From Duganella sp. sic0402 (lineage in GTDB: Bacteria > Pseudomonadota > Gammaproteobacteria > Burkholderiales > Burkholderiaceae_D), in assembly GCF_019219065.1 (NCBI RefSeq), contig NZ_JAHUWK010000003.1, positions 372,001 to 436,000 on the forward strand: DNA of 64,000 nucleotides. The letters run 5' to 3'. Numbering within the stretch: the first letter of the stretch is position 1; each line of letters starts with the position of its first letter. Positions 1 to 6,763 of the stretch are shown here, one piece after another. A model generated the notes under the pieces. It did not search any database, was not told the origin of the DNA, and saw only the letters and a list, made by a program, of their open reading frames with translations. A program made the position numbers and the translations under genes.

Positions 1-429
1 TTCAAATACCACGGCAACTCGATCATGGCTGCGGTCGCGCTGGTGTCGCTGCGCTACCTCGACCGCGACAACGCCTACCGCCGCCAGCTGGCGACCTGGT
101 ATGAACAGCACCTGAGCGGCGATCCGGCCATCGGCCTGATCCCGATGACGTCAGGCTGTGAATCGTCGCGCCACCTGTTCCAGGTCCGCGTGGCCCAGCG
201 CGACCAGGTGCTGATGGCGCTGAACGAGTTCGAGATTTATCCAGGCGTGCACTATCGCGACAATACCGCCTACCAGCTGTACCGCGACAGCGCCAACCAG
301 TGCCTGAACGCCGCTCGCGCCAGCGACGAAGTCTTGTCGCTGCCGATGCACATGAATGTCACCGAACAGGACGTGCGCTTTGTTGCTGAAAAGCTCAAAC
401 AGATCGTGCGCCTGCACCGCAAGGCCTGA
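1..429 (+). CDS. DegT/DnrJ/EryC1/StrS-family aminotransferase, 3' part only
   Basis: The frame is open from the first base (FKYHGNSIM...) to a TGA at 427-429, so about 142 C-terminal residues of a longer gene are present. The motif YPGVHYRDNTAYQLY followed by LSLPMHMNVTEQDVRFVAEKL is the classic C-terminal end of PLP-dependent sugar aminotransferases of the DegT/EryC1 family. There the conserved 'lPmh' stretch precedes the last helix of the small domain. The catalytic Lys and PLP-binding regions lie upstream of the window. Family members make amino sugars for O-antigen, capsule or glycan modification; which sugar cannot be told from this part. The next gene in this direction is 185 bp away and unrelated, so this is probably the end of its operon. 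Confidence 0.85.
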   Translation, partial: FKYHGNSIMAAVALVSLRYLDRDNAYRRQLATWYEQHLSGDPAIGLIPMTSGCESSRHLFQVRVAQRDQVLMALNEFEIYPGVHYRDNTAYQLYRDSANQCLNAARASDEVLSLPMHMNVTEQDVRFVAEKLKQIVRLHRKA

Positions 430-555
430 TGGCAGGACTGCGGGGTCGGGGATGATGTAGAGAACGGACAGTTTCCTTACGGCTCAGTAACAATACAATA
501 TTTTGTCTATGTTTATTGCCCGTTGGAACTACGTTAACGTTACAATAGAACGATC

Positions 556-575
556 GTTTGCATTCCCATGCAAAC
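556..575. promoter_or_regulatory. Perfect inverted repeat upstream of the 149-aa gene
   Basis: GTTTGCAT (556-563), spacer TCCC, ATGCAAAC (568-575) is a perfect 8-bp inverted repeat located 40 bp before the start codon at 615. It follows a possible -10 box TACAAT (541-546). A 10-bp palindrome ACGTTAACGT also lies just upstream at 531-540. The repeat could be a repressor operator or a short hairpin in the 5' leader; the sequence does not distinguish these. Confidence 0.4.
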
Positions 576-614
576 CATCCACTTCTGCTTATCCCCTAAC
601 CCCGTATAAGTCCT

Positions 615-1064
615 ATGTCGCAAGAAAAAACCATTGCTGAAGTCAGCACTTATAGCAAAGATACGCCTATTGGCCGCCCGGATACCGATGGCCGCGCCGC
701 TGTCTTTGTTCCCACTGAGACTTTTGATGCAGGCAATAATGCGGCCATCCGCAAGGGTGCGGGCATCGTCGGCTTCGGCAATCCCGACGGCACGCTGACC
801 GTGTACTTCGAAGCCAACCGCTTCGACGACAGCAGCCTGCACAAATGGGAGAACAAGGCCCGCAAAGCCTATGACCGCATGGTGATGGGCGCTCCGACCG
901 TGTCCAAAGCCAAGCTCACCGCCAATATGCTGGAACAGATCGGCATCATCGACGGCATGGGCATCCACCTCAAGCAACCGGAGCGCCTGCAGCACTGGCT
1001 GGAGATGGCCAATGCGCTGGATACCGCACCGGCCAGCCCGATCACCCTGTGGAAAACAAAGTAA
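615..1064 (+). CDS. Uncharacterised 149-aa protein
   Basis: I do not recognise a family. The 149-residue product starts MSQEKTIAEVSTYSK and has no signal peptide or membrane segment, so it is probably cytoplasmic. The middle (around residues 48-75) alternates short strands and turns (GIVGFGNPDGTLTVYFEAN). The second half is helical and charged. Codon use resembles its neighbours, which supports it being a real gene, and an antisense frame over the same bases is weaker. It stands alone: 185 bp after the aminotransferase fragment and 122 bp before a small membrane peptide. A perfect inverted repeat lies in its leader. Function unknown. Confidence 0.7.
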   Translation: MSQEKTIAEVSTYSKDTPIGRPDTDGRAAVFVPTETFDAGNNAAIRKGAGIVGFGNPDGTLTVYFEANRFDDSSLHKWENKARKAYDRMVMGAPTVSKAKLTANMLEQIGIIDGMGIHLKQPERLQHWLEMANALDTAPASPITLWKTK

Positions 1065-1186
1065 AGCTGGGGAAAAGATACAGATGAGCAATTGTCCTAC
1101 ATTCAGTCGGACATTTGGCTGATGCCTGAAACCAAGGCCGTGGACTATTCTGGAGACATACCGATCCCCTCTTCCAGGAGTCCATC

Positions 1187-1306
1187 ATGGCACGCTATCT
1201 CCATATCGCACTTGGCGCCCTGCTGATTACGCTGGCTGGCGCGTCGACCTACGAACTGTGTTCGGAGAACGTGCTGAGCAAGGCCTCCATCTACACCCTG
1301 CGCTAA
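1187..1306 (+). CDS. Small 39-aa protein with N-terminal hydrophobic segment
   Basis: ATG at 1187 is preceded by a good ribosome-binding site AGGAG (1176-1180) at 6-nt spacing, and the frame closes with TAA at 1304-1306. It is followed within 15 bp by a strong intrinsic terminator, so it forms a self-contained transcription unit. The product begins MARYLHIALGALLITLAGAS, a hydrophobic helix of about 16 residues that is either an uncleaved anchor or a signal peptide (possible AGA|S-type site). It then has a short polar tail of about 19 residues with one Cys (ELCSENVL). No family recognised. The ribosome site, hydrophobic core and terminator argue against a chance frame. Confidence 0.6.
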   Translation: MARYLHIALGALLITLAGASTYELCSENVLSKASIYTLR

Positions 1307-1320
1307 ACACCGCAGCAAAG

Positions 1321-1361
1321 AAAAATCCCGCTGGCCCTCACGAAGGCCAGCGGGATTTTTT
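1321..1361. terminator. Bidirectional intrinsic terminator
   Basis: AAAATCCCGCTGGCC (1322-1336) pairs with GGCCAGCGGGATTTT (1345-1359), with a loop of eight bases and A/T tracts on both sides. It ends the small-protein gene on the plus strand and the lipoprotein gene on the minus strand (stop at 1376). Confidence 0.9.
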
Positions 1362-1375
1362 ATACGCTGGACGTA

Positions 1376-1774
1376 TCAGCGATGACGGTAACCGCCTCGT
1401 CCGCCCCAGCGTCCACCGCAGCACCAGCGGCCATACGAGAAGCCCAGGCTCAGCGACACCGGAGGATAGTAATACGCCGGGGCCGGCGCATAGTAGACCG
1501 GTGCGGGCGCGTAATACACCGGCGCGCTGACGTAGGTGGTGGTCGAGGTCGAATAGACCGGCTCGTTGGTGTAGACCACGCGCGATTGCGGCTGCGGCGG
1601 GAGTTCCTCGGTCCAGGTGCCGGAGCGCGTTTGCGCGCCGGCCGGCAACACCTCAACGGTATGCCACTGGTAAGGATCTTGCACGCGCGGCGCGGCGCTG
1701 TAATAGGCCGGGCGCTGCGTGGCGCAGCCAGTCAGGGCCGCCAGCGCGGCAATGGCGACAATCATAGTTTTCAT
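1376..1774 (-). CDS. Tyr/Pro-rich lipoprotein of unknown function
   Basis: The 132-residue product starts MKTMIVAIAALAALTGCAT, a lipoprotein signal peptide with lipobox LTGC and Cys17 as the lipidated residue. The mature part has a low-complexity stretch with repeated P-V/A-Y-Y units around residues 85-103 (APVYYAPAPVYYAPAPAYYY). It ends in a Gly/Arg-rich tail (GGRWGGRGGYRHR). No +2 Asp follows the Cys (Ala18), so outer-membrane sorting is expected. Similar Tyr-rich tails occur on many small betaproteobacterial envelope proteins, but I cannot name this one. A ribosome-binding site (GAGGAGAACC) lies just before the ATG on the minus strand. It is transcribed toward the small-protein gene and shares its terminator. 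Confidence 0.7.
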   Translation of the reverse strand: MKTMIVAIAALAALTGCATQRPAYYSAAPRVQDPYQWHTVEVLPAGAQTRSGTWTEELPPQPQSRVVYTNEPVYSTSTTTYVSAPVYYAPAPVYYAPAPAYYYPPVSLSLGFSYGRWCCGGRWGGRGGYRHR

Positions 1775-1873
1775 GGCGGTTCTCCTCTGTCCAGATATTA
1801 CTATATAAGGAAGCGCGGCGCCGTTCGCGCCCGATTACAGATTATTACACTCGCCACCGCGGCCGTACATGCG

Positions 1874-1904
1874 AAAAAAAAGGAACCTGGCGGTTCCTTT
1901 TTTG
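1874..1904 (-). terminator. Terminator of the TonB-CTD gene pair
   Basis: On the minus strand AAAAAAGGAACC, loop GCCA, GGTTCCTTTTTTTT gives a stem with a long U-tract. It lies 18 bp after the stop of the gene ending at 1922. Confidence 0.85.
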
Positions 1905-1921
1905 TCTCTGCACGCGACAGC

Positions 1922-2269
1922 TCAGTCCAGTTTCCAGGCGTAGTCGACCTTGGTCCAGGTTTCGGCCGGGGCGCCATCCTTGGTGCCTGGCTTGAACTTG
2001 CAGGCGCTCAGCGCCTTGATGGCAGCCTTGTCCAGATTCTTGAAGCCGCTGCTTTTATCGACTTTCGAATCCGCGACGCTGCCGTCCGCCTTCACCAGGA
2101 AGGACATCGACACCGTACCCTGCTCTTCATTCATCAGGGAGGCTTTCGGATACTCAGCCTTGCAAGTCTTTGCATCAAACGCAGCCGGAACTTCGGCGGC
2201 AAAGGCAGCCGGAGCGGCCGACACCAGAACTGCTGCAATCACACTCAACCAACGCTTATTTTTAGACAT
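1922..2269 (-). CDS. Secreted stand-alone TonB C-terminal domain protein (copy 2)
   Basis: I chose the internal ATG at 2269 (MSKNKRWLSV...), giving 115 aa. It places a Sec signal peptide at the very N-terminus (cleavage near AFA|AEVP, residue 24) and has GGGGA upstream; the longer frame would prepend 15 unlikely residues. The mature protein is a TonB C-terminal-like fold: VSMSFLVKADGSVADSKVDKSSG matches the 'v.f.v..dG.v....v..SSG' core, followed by FKNLDKAAIKAL. Unlike real TonB it has no N-terminal membrane anchor and no Pro-rich spacer. Cys36 and Cys90 could form a disulfide in the periplasm. It is about 72% identical by eye to the gene immediately upstream, so this is a tandem duplication. 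Its role might be binding TonB boxes or peptidoglycan; that is inference. Confidence 0.8.
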   Translation of the reverse strand: MSKNKRWLSVIAAVLVSAAPAAFAAEVPAAFDAKTCKAEYPKASLMNEEQGTVSMSFLVKADGSVADSKVDKSSGFKNLDKAAIKALSACKFKPGTKDGAPAETWTKVDYAWKLD

Positions 2270-2335
2270 CTGATTTCCCCAAGTGTATGAATTACGCGTG
2301 CAGGCCATGCCCATGCACGGCCCGTTTGAGACGAA

Positions 2336-2665
2336 TTACAGCTTCCAGCTATAGTCAACCTTGGTCCAGGTCTGTGCCACGGAACCGTCTTTGGTGCCTG
2401 GCTTGAATTTGCATGCGCTCAGCGCTTTCAGTGCTGCCTTGTCGAGGTTTTTGTAGCCGCTCGATTTTTCCACTTTCGACTCGACGACGTTGCCGTCAGC
2501 GCCGACCAGGAAAGCCATGGTCACGTCGCCTTGCTCTTCGTTCATCAGCGATGCTTTTGGATATTCTGCTTTGCAGTTTTTGTCGTTCAGCGAAGCTGGC
2601 ACTTCAGCAGCGAAAGCCGAGGTGGTAGCGGACAGGATGATGGCGGCGATAATAGATTTGTTCAT
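2336..2665 (-). CDS. Secreted stand-alone TonB C-terminal domain protein (copy 1)
   Basis: The start at 2665 (MNKSIIAAIILSATTSAFA) gives 109 aa with a clean signal peptide (cleavage near residue 19-20) and a GGGA site upstream. Earlier in-frame starts add a basic stretch before it. The mature part carries the TonB C-terminal core (VTMAFLVGADGNVVESKVEKSSG) and conserved Cys31 and Cys85, paralogous to the next gene 66 bp downstream. The shared strings CKAEYPKASLMNEEQG and ALSACKFKPGTKDG show the duplication is fairly recent. It lacks a membrane anchor, so it cannot couple to ExbB/ExbD as TonB does. The two copies are probably cotranscribed and end at the terminator at 1874-1904. The upstream gene is a chemoreceptor 105 bp away; a functional tie is possible but not shown. 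Confidence 0.8.
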   Translation of the reverse strand: MNKSIIAAIILSATTSAFAAEVPASLNDKNCKAEYPKASLMNEEQGDVTMAFLVGADGNVVESKVEKSSGYKNLDKAALKALSACKFKPGTKDGSVAQTWTKVDYSWKL

Positions 2666-2770
2666 AATGCGATTTCCCAACAATTTGTTTTTAAACACTG
2701 GTTAAACGAACTCCACAGCGGGCCATATGTCCACAAGGGCGGACGGCAGACTGCGGCAAATAAAAACTGC

Positions 2771-4531
2771 TTAGAACTCTTCCCACTCATCGCTACCGGC
2801 GGTGCTGGCTGCCGAGGCGACTTTTTTCGGTTTGGCTGCTGGTGCAGACGCTGGCGTTGCTTTTGCGGCCAGTTTCTTCACAGGAGCGCGGCTGGCAGCG
2901 ATCGGCTTGACCACTGCTGCTTGCTTGGCGGCTGGCGCTGGCGCTGCAGCAGCCGTGCGCTCTTCACCTTCCACCAGCTTGAAGATGCTGACTACGCGAG
3001 CCAACTCGCCGGCCTGATCTTGCAAGCTTTGTGCTGCGGCGGCGGCTTCTTCCACCAGCGCGGCATTCTGTTGGGTCATGCTATCCATCTCGATGATGGA
3101 CTGGTTGACCTGGGCAATACCGGCGCTCTGTTCCTGGCTGGCATTGGCGATTTCGCTCATGATGTCGGTTACGCGGCGCACCGAGGTCACTACCTCGTCC
3201 ATCGTCACACCGGCCTGGCCGACCAGCTTGGTGCCGGCGCCGACTTTCTCGACCGAGTCATCGATCAGCATCTTGATTTCTTTTGCTGCGCCAGCCGAAC
3301 GCTGGGCCAGATTACGCACTTCCGATGCCACCACCGCGAAGCCGCGGCCTTGTTCGCCGGCACGGGCTGCTTCAACCGCAGCGTTCAGCGCCAGGATATT
3401 GGTCTGGAAGGCGATGCCATCGATCACGCCGATGATGTCCACGATCTTCTTGGCCGAAGCATCGATCGAGCTCATGGTGTCCACCACTTGCGATACCACC
3501 TGGCCGCCTTTGACCGCCACATCCGATGCCGCCGATGCCAGCTGGTTGGCTTCACGGGCGTTGTCGGCGTTTTGTTTAACGGTCGAGGTCAGCTCATCCA
3601 TGGCCGAGGCGGTTTTTTCCAGCGACGAAGCCTGCATTTCGGTACGCGACGACAGGTCGACGTTGCCGGCGGCGATTTCACGCGAGGCGGTGCCGATGGT
3701 TTCGGTGCCGGTGCGGACCTGGCTGACGATGTCGCGCAGGCTGTTGCGCATTTCACGCATTTCGAATACCAGGCTGTTCTTGTCAGCGCCGGTGGTGTTG
3801 ATCGAGATCGACAGGTCGCCGCCAGCGATGGCGCCAGCGATCGACGAGGTGTAGTCAGGCTCGCCGCCCAGCTGCTTCTGCAGGCTGCGGGTGATGACCA
3901 GTGCGGCAGCCACCGAGATTGCCACGGCCAGCAGGCCCATGATGATCATGAAGGTACGTGCGCTGGAGAAGCCGTTGGCGGCATCCACTTGCATCTGCGC
4001 ATTCATCTTGTCTTCCATCGAACCCAGTTGTTCCAGCGCGGTCAGCCATTTTTTCTGGGCTGGGCGGATTTCTTTCACCAGCACGCGGGTTGCCTCTTCA
4101 GGCTTGGCGGCCAGCCACAGTTCCGACGCCTTGGCGATGGCCGGCATGGCCAGCGCTTCCGATTCTTTCACGGTAGCCAGCAGGTTCTTCTCTTCCGGGG
4201 TGGCTTCCACCGCGAATTGTGCGCTCAGCTTGTTCTGGAACTCGGTGTACTTTGCGCCCAGTTCCTTGATGCGGTTCATATCGGTTTCCATGTCGGCCGG
4301 ATCGGCGATCATGGTCAGCACGCGCAGCGAATTGACGCGCTCGGTCACGTTGTTACGCATGTCCACCACCAGGCGCGACACGACGTTGTTGACGGAGATA
4401 ACGTGATCCAGGCGGTTCTGGATCTGCGACATGCGCAGGATGCCCACAGCGGTGACTGCCACCAGGAATACGAGCACCAGGGCGAATCCGAGGCCCAGTC
4501 GCGTACCGACTTTCATTTTTGCTAAATTCAT
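2771..4531 (-). CDS. Methyl-accepting chemotaxis protein (4HB/HAMP type)
   Basis: This 586-aa inner-membrane chemoreceptor has the full Tsr-like plan. TM1 is at about 10-32, a periplasmic four-helix-bundle sensor at 33-190, TM2 at about 191-213, HAMP at 214-266 and a long cytoplasmic signalling coiled coil. The hairpin tip [20 protein letters not shown] (about 370-389) binds CheA and CheW. After the bundle comes an Ala/Pro/Lys-rich linker (about 535-575), and the protein ends in DEWEEF. The EWEEF terminus resembles the NWETF pentapeptide that recruits CheR/CheB, so the receptor is probably a high-abundance type able to be methylated without helpers. The LGGEPDY linker at 221-227 is typical of Burkholderiales receptors. 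Ligand unknown. It has its own promoter with an operator-like palindrome (4634-4669). No che genes are nearby. Confidence 0.95.
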   Translation of the reverse strand: MNLAKMKVGTRLGLGFALVLVFLVAVTAVGILRMSQIQNRLDHVISVNNVVSRLVVDMRNNVTERVNSLRVLTMIADPADMETDMNRIKELGAKYTEFQNKLSAQFAVEATPEEKNLLATVKESEALAMPAIAKASELWLAAKPEEATRVLVKEIRPAQKKWLTALEQLGSMEDKMNAQMQVDAANGFSSARTFMIIMGLLAVAISVAAALVITRSLQKQLGGEPDYTSSIAGAIAGGDLSISINTTGADKNSLVFEMREMRNSLRDIVSQVRTGTETIGTASREIAAGNVDLSSRTEMQASSLEKTASAMDELTSTVKQNADNAREANQLASAASDVAVKGGQVVSQVVDTMSSIDASAKKIVDIIGVIDGIAFQTNILALNAAVEAARAGEQGRGFAVVASEVRNLAQRSAGAAKEIKMLIDDSVEKVGAGTKLVGQAGVTMDEVVTSVRRVTDIMSEIANASQEQSAGIAQVNQSIIEMDSMTQQNAALVEEAAAAAQSLQDQAGELARVVSIFKLVEGEERTAAAAPAPAAKQAAVVKPIAASRAPVKKLAAKATPASAPAAKPKKVASAASTAGSDEWEEF

Positions 4532-4633
4532 TTCGTCTTCTTCTTTAGTGACACGTTAATAGAAGTTGCTTTGAAGCCATCGCGTTTGAGGATGCCATCC
4601 AAACAAAACCCTTGCTGCTAAGTAATAAGCTAG

Positions 4634-4669
4634 ACAGTAGCAAACAATGACTGCGAATGCAAAATTTGC
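4634..4669 (-). promoter_or_regulatory. Predicted promoter of the chemoreceptor gene with a palindrome over the -35 box
   Basis: On the minus strand TTGCAT (4657-4662), a 17-bp spacer and TACTGT (4634-4639) with an upstream TG make a good sigma-70-type, extended -10 promoter. Transcription would start near 4627, about 96 nt before the ATG. The palindrome GCAAAATTTGC (4659-4669) overlaps the -35 box, a position typical for a repressor. No sigma-28 motif was seen. Confidence 0.5.
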
Positions 4670-4759
4670 GGCTCCACCAGCAGCTTGCATGTAGTTTTTT
4701 TGAACCGCAATACAGCACGAAGGTCGGTGGATATGTGTGTATATTCAGGAATTATAGAT

Positions 4760-4770
4760 GCAAATTTTGC
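4760..4770. promoter_or_regulatory. Second copy of the chemoreceptor-promoter palindrome
   Basis: GCAAATTTTGC is the reverse complement of the palindrome at 4659-4669. The two centres are 101 bp apart, within the 335-bp gap between dusA and the chemoreceptor gene. The rest of that gap shows nothing else recognisable. Confidence 0.35.
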
Positions 4771-4866
4771 CTCAAAGCAAGCAATTACTGCCCGGAAAAT
4801 ACGCAAACGAACTTTCTGTGTGGAAATGCCACCACAGCCAATGAAAGTTTGTCAATATACGTAGTT

Positions 4867-5925
4867 CTACGGAGCAATACGCAGTCGGGCTGCGGCTTCG
4901 AGGAGCAAATTGGCGTCGCCGAGGGCGAGCTTTTTGGAGTCGGACAAGGTCTGGCGGAAGGCGCGTGCGCCGGGCAGGCCAGTCATGATGCCAAGCATGT
5001 GGCGGGTGATGGAATTGAGCTTCAAGCCGAGCGGGCCATACTGGGCCAGCTGTGCCTGTATATAGGGAATCATGGCTTCCAGCACTTGTTCGCGGGTCTT
5101 GGGCGCGCTGTGGTCGCCGTAATAGCGCTGGTCGAAGTTGGCCATGACGAACGGGTTGTGATAGGCCTCGCGGCCCAGCATCACGCCGTCCAGGTGTTGC
5201 AGATGTGCATCAATCTCGGCTTCGGTCTTGATGCCGCCATTAATAATGATTTCGAAGTCAGGGAAGTCGCGCTTGAGCTGGTATGCGTAATCGTATTTCA
5301 GCGGCGGGATTTCACGGTTTTCCTTCGGCGACAAGCCTTTCAGTATCGCATTGCGGGCGTGCACGATGAAGGTCTTGCAGCCGGCGTCCGCCACCTGGCC
5401 GACGAAATCGCGGACGAAATCGTAGCTCTGCACATCATCGATGCCGATGCGGTGCTTGACGGTGACATCGATCGACACCGCGTCGCGCATGGCTTTGACG
5501 CAGTCAGCCACCAGTTGCGGCTCGGCCATCAGGCAGGCGCCGAAAGCGCCTTTCTGTACCCGCTCCGACGGGCAGCCGCAGTTGAGGTTGATCTCGTCAT
5601 AGCCCCACTGCTCGCCCAGCTTGGCGCTGGTGGCCAGGTCGGACGGATCGCTGCCGCCCAGTTGCAGCGCCACAGGATGCTCTTCCTCGTTGAAGCGCAG
5701 ATGCCGCTCCACATCGCCATACACCAGCGCGCCGGTGGTCACCATTTCGGTGTACAGCCAGGTGTGCTTGCTGATGTGGCGGTGAAACACGCGGCAGTGG
5801 CGGTCAGTCCAGTCCATCATCGGCGCGACGGACAGGCGGCGGCTCGGCACTACAGGTGCTTGGTCGGCGGTCGGCGGATGAATGGTGGTCATGGCGGCAC
5901 AAGGCTGATCGATTGGGGTCGACAT
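4867..5925 (-). CDS. dusA: tRNA-dihydrouridine(20/20a) synthase DusA
   Basis: This 352-aa FMN enzyme reduces uridine 20/20a in the tRNA D-loop using NADPH. The TIM-barrel starts at SVAPMMDWTDRHCRVF (about residues 32-47), the FMN-binding pattern of DusA. The catalytic cysteine is Cys118 in LNCGCPSERVQ. RIGID, FIVHARNAILKGLSPKENREIPPL and IIINGGI are further DusA signatures; the HARNA..GLSPK stretch distinguishes DusA from DusB and DusC. Length fits the family. Start may be ATG 5925 or the Met at residue 12; both lie before the conserved core. It is alone in its unit, divergent from the XRE gene at 6080. Confidence 0.95.
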   Translation of the reverse strand: MSTPIDQPCAAMTTIHPPTADQAPVVPSRRLSVAPMMDWTDRHCRVFHRHISKHTWLYTEMVTTGALVYGDVERHLRFNEEEHPVALQLGGSDPSDLATSAKLGEQWGYDEINLNCGCPSERVQKGAFGACLMAEPQLVADCVKAMRDAVSIDVTVKHRIGIDDVQSYDFVRDFVGQVADAGCKTFIVHARNAILKGLSPKENREIPPLKYDYAYQLKRDFPDFEIIINGGIKTEAEIDAHLQHLDGVMLGREAYHNPFVMANFDQRYYGDHSAPKTREQVLEAMIPYIQAQLAQYGPLGLKLNSITRHMLGIMTGLPGARAFRQTLSDSKKLALGDANLLLEAAARLRIAP

Positions 5926-5990
5926 TATAGCGCAACTTCGCTTCCCCTAAGCTGCCTCAAGCTGTGCGATGGGATCGCCCTTCTGCCAAA

Positions 5991-6047
5991 ATTCTTGCAT
6001 ATTCCGCCATATTCAACTGGTTATTCTTGCAAGAATACCCAAGAATA
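5991..6047. promoter_or_regulatory. Operator array upstream of the membrane-anchored XRE gene
   Basis: A perfect 16-bp palindrome TATTCTTGCAAGAATA (6022-6037) is followed, 10 bp out of register with its right half (one helical turn), by another half-site CAAGAATA (6040-6047). It is preceded by ATTCTTGCAT (5991-6000), about three turns upstream. The array sits 33-89 bp before the XRE start at 6080 and within the divergent interval to dusA. Autoregulation by the adjacent regulator is the simplest reading. Confidence 0.55.
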
Positions 6048-6079
6048 CGCTTTAAGTTCCCCACAGAAAGGTCTTGAGG

Positions 6080-6763
6080 ATGAATTTTGGCGACAAGTTA
6101 AAACAACTCCGCACCCAGAGAAATCTGACACAACCGCAGTTTGCCGAGGCGATCGGCATCGAGCAGTCTTATCTGTCCAAGCTGGAAAATGACAAGTCGC
6201 AGCCTTCGGCGGACATGTTCAGCAGCATCATCAAATCGCTGCAACTGGCACCGGCCGATTTTCTGGCCGACATAGACCGCCAAGTCCTGCACACCTCGTT
6301 GCGCCACATCCCGGAGGTCAGCCAGTTTCTGAACGGCGAGGTGCAACGCCGCCTGCACGATGCGCGCAAATACATTTGGGGCGCGGCCGCCGCCGGACTG
6401 CTGGGTTTCGCGCTGATGCTGGCGGCCAACGATGGCATCTTCTACGCCAACAATCTGTATAAATACAAATCGCAGGGCGTGCTGCTGGAAGGCGAATCCG
6501 ACCAGACATTTGAACAAGCTCCCGATGCCAGCCGGGTCAAGGTGCAGACCATCGAGGTCTGGGGCAACCGTGGCAGCATGTACTTCGCGCCGGCCGCCAA
6601 CGGCCAGCGCAAATTTGAACTGGCTGACGTGACCTATGTGCGTCCGCCGCAGAACAAGATCATGGGATATGTCGGCGCCCTGCTGATGTTTGGCGGACTG
6701 CTGTTGCTGGTGGTCGAATGGCGCATGCGCAAAGCCACGGGAGGCCAGCATGCCGCAGCTTAA
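6080..6763 (+). CDS. Membrane-anchored XRE-family transcription regulator
   Basis: The start is ATG 6080 (MNFGDKLKQL), with AAAGG at 6067-6071; the frame opens six bases earlier with TTG-AGG, which is less likely. The product is 227 aa. Residues 6-60 form a canonical XRE helix-turn-helix (LRTQRNLTQPQFAEAIGIEQSYLSKLE, written here in parts: LTQPQFAEAIGI then QSYLSKLENDKSQPS). TM1 lies at about 98-116 and TM2 at about 193-212. A roughly 75-residue loop between them is probably periplasmic, and a short basic cytoplasmic tail follows. This makes a one-component transmembrane regulator that could read an envelope signal and bind DNA directly. It overlaps the next gene by 14 bp, so the two are co-translated partners. 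A palindromic array upstream suggests autoregulation. Target and signal unknown. Confidence 0.85.
   Translation: MNFGDKLKQLRTQRNLTQPQFAEAIGIEQSYLSKLENDKSQPSADMFSSIIKSLQLAPADFLADIDRQVLHTSLRHIPEVSQFLNGEVQRRLHDARKYIWGAAAAGLLGFALMLAANDGIFYANNLYKYKSQGVLLEGESDQTFEQAPDASRVKVQTIEVWGNRGSMYFAPAANGQRKFELADVTYVRPPQNKIMGYVGALLMFGGLLLLVVEWRMRKATGGQHAAA

Noticed and set aside
85..103. Repeated Pro-Tyr-Tyr units of the lipoprotein (coding region near 1460-1530) considered as a tandem DNA repeat or CRISPR
   Set aside because: The repeats are short, imperfect and in frame; they are protein low complexity. The coordinates given are residue numbers of that protein.
1258..1530. A 90-codon plus-strand frame over the small gene's end and the lipoprotein gene
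   Set aside because: It reads through a strong terminator and is antisense to the lipoprotein coding sequence.
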